Shown piece after piece: positions 60,817 through 64,000 of a DNA stretch of 64,000 nucleotides (its first letter is position 1; every line of letters starts with the position of its first letter). The stretch is from Macrolepiota albuminosa (taxonomy: Eukaryota; Basidiomycota; Agaricomycetes; Agaricales; Agaricaceae). The notes beneath the pieces were generated by a model that worked only from the letters and a program-made list of their open reading frames with translations, had not been told where the DNA came from and did not search any database. Made by a program: the position numbers and the translations under genes. The stretch lies in the NCBI GenBank assembly GCA_027475525.1, contig JAMWFC010000005.1, positions 1,240,001 through 1,304,000 of the forward strand, in the 5' to 3' direction.

Positions 60817-63202
60817 TCAATCGCTATCGTCGTCCAACGGCAGGGAACTATCCGATACCGGCAAAGAAGAGTCACGCAGAGGTAGGAGGTCGCCCAGCAA
60901 GATATTATTGGAGGTCTGCCAATCCATGGCGGCTTGGCAGTCGTCCTGGTAGTCGCGGAGAACGCGAAGGCTGCGACCAAGGTTGGAGTAGCGCAGCCTT
61001 AGCGCCATTAGCTGCCCTCGGACTCGTTCCCGCTCCCGACTCATTGTGGCCTCCATCGTTGCCGCTCGCCTCGAATATCGCTCCAGCATCTCGCGAGGAT
61101 TTAGCGCTACGACTGGGTAAACGAGATCCTGCCCCAGCTACTGGAAAGCGTTGCCAGTGACCGTCGGCTCCGGCTGAGGGGTCCAGGCAGGATTAACCCT
61201 GGCGATGACGGGGCGTCTTGGCTCCAGCCCGGCAACATCCTCTGGGTCCGACACTTCCCATGGGGCGACATTACCGTAGGAAGGTAGCCAGCGCCACTGA
61301 GGCTCCTCCTGGGCAACTTCTGCCGCTGCCTCCCCTGCTCCTGCTACCACCTCCTTTGCTCCTGCCTCCTCGTCGCCTTGGCGCTGCGTCGCCAAGGTTT
61401 CTTCCTCCTCCTCTTCAGCATCCTCATCCCCTCCTGTTGCAGCCCCCTCTGCCTTCTCCTCCTCCCCCATCTCGACATCGATGGGAGCCTCTTCCCGTTC
61501 CTCTCGAGGTGCCGTGTCGCCAACCGCTTCCCGCTCTCCCTCCTCCTGCTCCTCGCCAAGGGACCTCGCCGCCAAATGAATAGGCGACAAGAGGCCACTT
61601 GGGCCTGCCTCAGAATCGCGAGGAGGCAGGCGACTCGCCGCCAACGCCTTCTCGAGGTCCTCCATCTCGGTATCCTTTGGCGCTGGCGAGGGGGAAGGCG
61701 ACGACGAGACCACGCGAGGACGTTTTGCTTTGCCCTTCCCCTTGCTTGGGGAAGGGGCTTGTCGTTTTTCTGGGACCGAAGTCCCTTGGCGCTCTCCAGC
61801 GCCTCGATTGCCGACTGTCTCTGACCCATCTCCTTGGCGCGTCGGCAACGCCAAGGAGGCACGTCCAATGGCTGCCATTCCACCGGCAGCGACCTTTTGC
61901 TTCTGACCCTCCACAAACTCCCTTGCCCTCCTCATCAAAACAGCGCGCGAGAACGTTTTCTCGACGAGAGCGTCTGGCACGCCGCCACGCTCGCGACTCT
62001 TCGCCCCGTCGATAGTACAAGCGCGTTTGAGGGCGCCACAACGATAGCACGGCTGGGCCCCAGTCGGGAACCAACAGCCTTCTGGGTCGTTATCCGCCCA
62101 GCACTTATCACACTAGCGCTATAAGTCAGCAAGAGCTCAAAAAGACAGAAGAGTTACTTGCCGCTCCACGCGCCTCCTTAAATGCTTGCCGGGTCGCCAG
62201 GGAAACGGTCTTCTTTCCCTTCATCTCCTCCATTACGACCCCGGCCTCCTGTCCTTTGTCAAGGACAGCTTCCTCCCGACGCGGCAAAAGCAAACCTCGC
62301 AGTTCCTTGTCATCAAAGGAACGTTGTGTTGGCGCCTACAGAAACTTAGTAATTCACGTCCAAAGAAAAAAGTACCACTCACCGCGTATTGAGGAGCCGC
62401 CTTGCGACTCTGTGAATGTCGTTAGCGACCGTCGGCAACGGCAAGCAAAATCAGCACTTACCTTGCGTTTGGAAGCACCTGCCGGCTTCCTCGGCGAGCC
62501 CGACTTGCTAGCCGGCAGCACTGGGCTCGAAGTGCTACCGGCGCGACCTACCTTGCCGGATCCCTCTGCTACCGCCTGCCTCTCAACGGCAGGCGCCTTC
62601 CCCGCGGCAACTTCCTCCATCTCTGCCGCCAACGCTGCCACCCTCTCTCGCTCCTCTATCCCCCTCATAATCTCGCGGGCGTCCTAGGAAACCTCCTCTT
62701 GCCTTGCCGCGATCTCTTCTTCTACCTGCATACGCGCCAAGGGCGCCAACAACTCTTGCTTGCTATGGGGAGACAGATCAGACCACAGCTAAGTTAGAAA
62801 TCAAAAATCAGAGATACTTACTCAGGCGCGGGAGCGCTTACTGTCATTGGCAAGGCACCAGACAAAATATCCTCCAACTCGTCCTCGATTGTAGGGACGG
62901 GAGGAGGCGCCTGGCAATTCGATCAGCTAGCGATACGACAGGCAACAAAAGCAACTTACGAAACGGGAGAAGGGCGCTAACCACTCGGCGCCAAGATTGT
63001 CAACGTACCGCGCACGGCACCACTCCCGCACTTCAATCTCTCTGTCCCAGCCCATGCCAAGGACACGAACCTCGTACCATCGCTCAAGAAGTTTCATCAC
63101 GCCAACGACTAATTTTTGGGGCGCCTCGGCGCCAACGCCCTCAATATGACGGATGAAATTGTTGGCCTTCGCTATGTAGGCGTACGCCGCCTCTTGGGCA
63201 GC
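60817..63202 (-). pseudogene. Antisense intron-containing gene of the retrotransposon: Cys-cluster, acidic protein
   Basis: Reverse-strand exons: 63202-62960, 62910-62822, 62762-62462, 62409-62383, 62335-62158 and 62112-60817. The first three introns join in phase with GT-AG ends (first-exon start not fixed; ATG 63246 lies just above). Helical N-terminal part (YAYIAKANNFIRHIEGVGAE, WYEVRVLGMGWDREIEV), Glu-rich coiled stretch, then CDKCWADNDPEGCWF...CYRC...C (62112-62017): CX2CX8CX8CX2CX6C, near the Zn2Cys6 layout. A nuclear-type basic run (KGKGKAKRPR), a long acidic tract and a C-terminal helix ending GDLLPLRDSSLP follow. TAG at 62684-62686 and 61138-61140 interrupt it, and the junction into the Cys exon does not keep phase, so this copy is mutated or one junction is wrong. 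Function unknown; DNA-binding regulator is a guess. Confidence 0.65.
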
Positions 63203-63407
63203 CTGAGAGGGAACAGGGGGGCGGAGTTGGAATGCGGAAAGACATTTTATTTAAAAATGAGCGCCAGGTAAATCAGGGGGGGGAGAAGTGAAGTCCAAAC
63301 TTATGCGCTAGGACTATAAACAAAATCTCAAGAACGCACGGACCACATGTCACAAAAGCGGTAACGGTAACCATATTTGGTGACTGAGGACAGTCAATTT
63401 TTCAGTT

Positions 63408-63416
63408 GGGGGGAGA
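63408..63416 (+). promoter_or_regulatory. Polypurine tract
   Basis: GGGGGGAGA directly before the 3' LTR start at 63417, as needed for plus-strand priming. Confidence 0.85.
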
Positions 63417-64000
63417 TGATAGGACCCCATACAGGATCAGCGCATCAACGGCAGGCTACGGCAACGTGGCACCAACTCAAAATACCTTAGCGCGCGCTAA
63501 TTATCTAATTTTGGCGATATTTGACGGCCGCGCACGGCAAGAAGCAGATCCGATCAGTGATAGCGCCGATGGCAGACAGAATGACAACTGACAGATGGCA
63601 TCAGTCACTGACGACAGCGCTTAGCGAGAAGTCTGATGATCTATCAAAAACTGACGGACAGCTTGGCGTTTGACCTTGGCGTCTGACACCGCTTAGCGCC
63701 TCGATTCGGCGCCTGACATTGCTAAGCACTTTGGACAGACAGAAGGGTGATGAATTGATGGTTTAGCACCGCGATCCTCGATTCGGCGCCTGACATTGCT
63801 AAGCACTTTGGACAGACAGAAGGGTGATGAATTGATGGTTTAGCACCGCGATCTGCCGCCTGGTGGTGCCAAGGGTCTTGAAAAGACGGTAGGGATCTGA
63901 AACCGTTGGAGCTACCCCTATGAAATTTTCCAGTTTACTGCACTTTGGCGATGGTTGGTCACTGGCGACGGTGAACTCCTTGTAGTATATATATTACTTA
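63417..64000 (+). repeat. 3' LTR, truncated by the window end
   Basis: TGATAGGACC start. Matches 52443-52949; contains palindrome TTAGCGCGCGCTAA at 63487-63500 and an extra 77-bp unit. Target duplication cannot be tested. Confidence 0.92.
63699..63852. repeat. 77-bp tandem duplication no. 13
   Basis: Identical units 63699-63775 and 63776-63852 in the 3' LTR; the 5' LTR has the unit once. Confidence 0.95.

Larger units (their letters stand above)
52443..64000 (+). mobile_element. Young Ty3/gypsy element with antisense gene (3' LTR cut by window end)
   Basis: Starts TGATAGGACC at 52443; the second LTR starts at 63417. Order: 5' LTR, leader, gag-protease (53841-56461), RT-RNase H-integrase (56434-60387), antisense gene (63202-60817), polypurine tract, 3' LTR. 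Protease before RT and integrase last make it Ty3/gypsy, not copia. Nine of about 507 compared LTR positions differ. Eight 77-bp duplications lie inside; disregarding one unit of each, both sense frames are free of stops. CpG-rich, unlike the older elements. Confidence 0.92.

Noticed and set aside
61218..62015. Forward-strand Pro/Leu-rich open frames opposite the antisense gene
   Set aside because: They mirror the GC-rich acidic tract of the reverse-strand gene and show no conserved motif; the reverse strand has splice sites and the cysteine cluster.
60817..63202. Antisense region as an ordinary captured host gene
   Set aside because: A C-terminal homologue lies at the same relative position and strand in an independently decayed copy (9730-10065), so it is better explained as a family component; capture in the distant past remains possible.

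Overview
The window looks like nuclear DNA of a repeat-rich basidiomycete, most likely an Agaricomycete. Host genes are broken by many 45-60 nt GT-AG introns. They include cohesin SMC3, COQ4, a RidA/YjgF protein, a Dal5-type transporter and a kinase-like protein. The mobile DNA (Ty3/gypsy elements, a tyrosine-recombinase retrotransposon of the type abundant in Agaricomycetes, Tc1/mariner) fits the same group. I do not name a species.

Layout. 1-30.3 kb is a graveyard of nested, CpG-poor retroelements: an unrecognised multi-piece pseudogene (1-3165), a tyrosine-recombinase retrotransposon relic (4.1-8.8 kb) split by a 1,043-bp solo LTR, an old reverse-strand Ty3/gypsy relic (about 9.6-18.6 kb) hit by three LTR insertions, a three-deep nest of solo LTRs (21-23 kb), a 6.6-kb chromodomain gypsy element with both LTRs (23.07-29.64 kb) and a Tc1/mariner stump. 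30.4-50.6 kb is gene-bearing: a truncated PEBP-like pseudogene, a Msb2-like signalling mucin, an MFS transporter, ridA, SMC3, COQ4 (divergent from SMC3 over 225 bp with MCB/SCB-type sites) and a degenerate kinase-like gene. 52.4-64 kb is a young gypsy element more than 11.5 kb long whose 3' LTR runs off the window.

Two observations matter most. First, 13 tandem duplications, all with a period of exactly 77 bp, lie in unrelated contexts (host exon, LTRs, gag, pol, mariner). Each one in a coding region breaks a frame that becomes continuous if one copy is ignored. This is best read as uncollapsed contig overlaps of a k=77 short-read assembly, and with it the young gypsy gag-protease and pol frames are intact. 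Second, the 3-kb stretch between pol and the 3' LTR of that element carries an antisense, intron-containing gene. It has a Zn2Cys6-like cysteine cluster and a long acidic tract. Its C-terminal part is recognisable, also antisense, in the old relic at 9.7-10.1 kb, so it appears to be a conserved extra gene of this retrotransposon family.

Differences between the two LTRs of the young element are nearly all CpG to TpG/CpA transitions, and the old elements are almost free of CpG. Together these suggest methylation-linked CpG decay of repeats in this genome.
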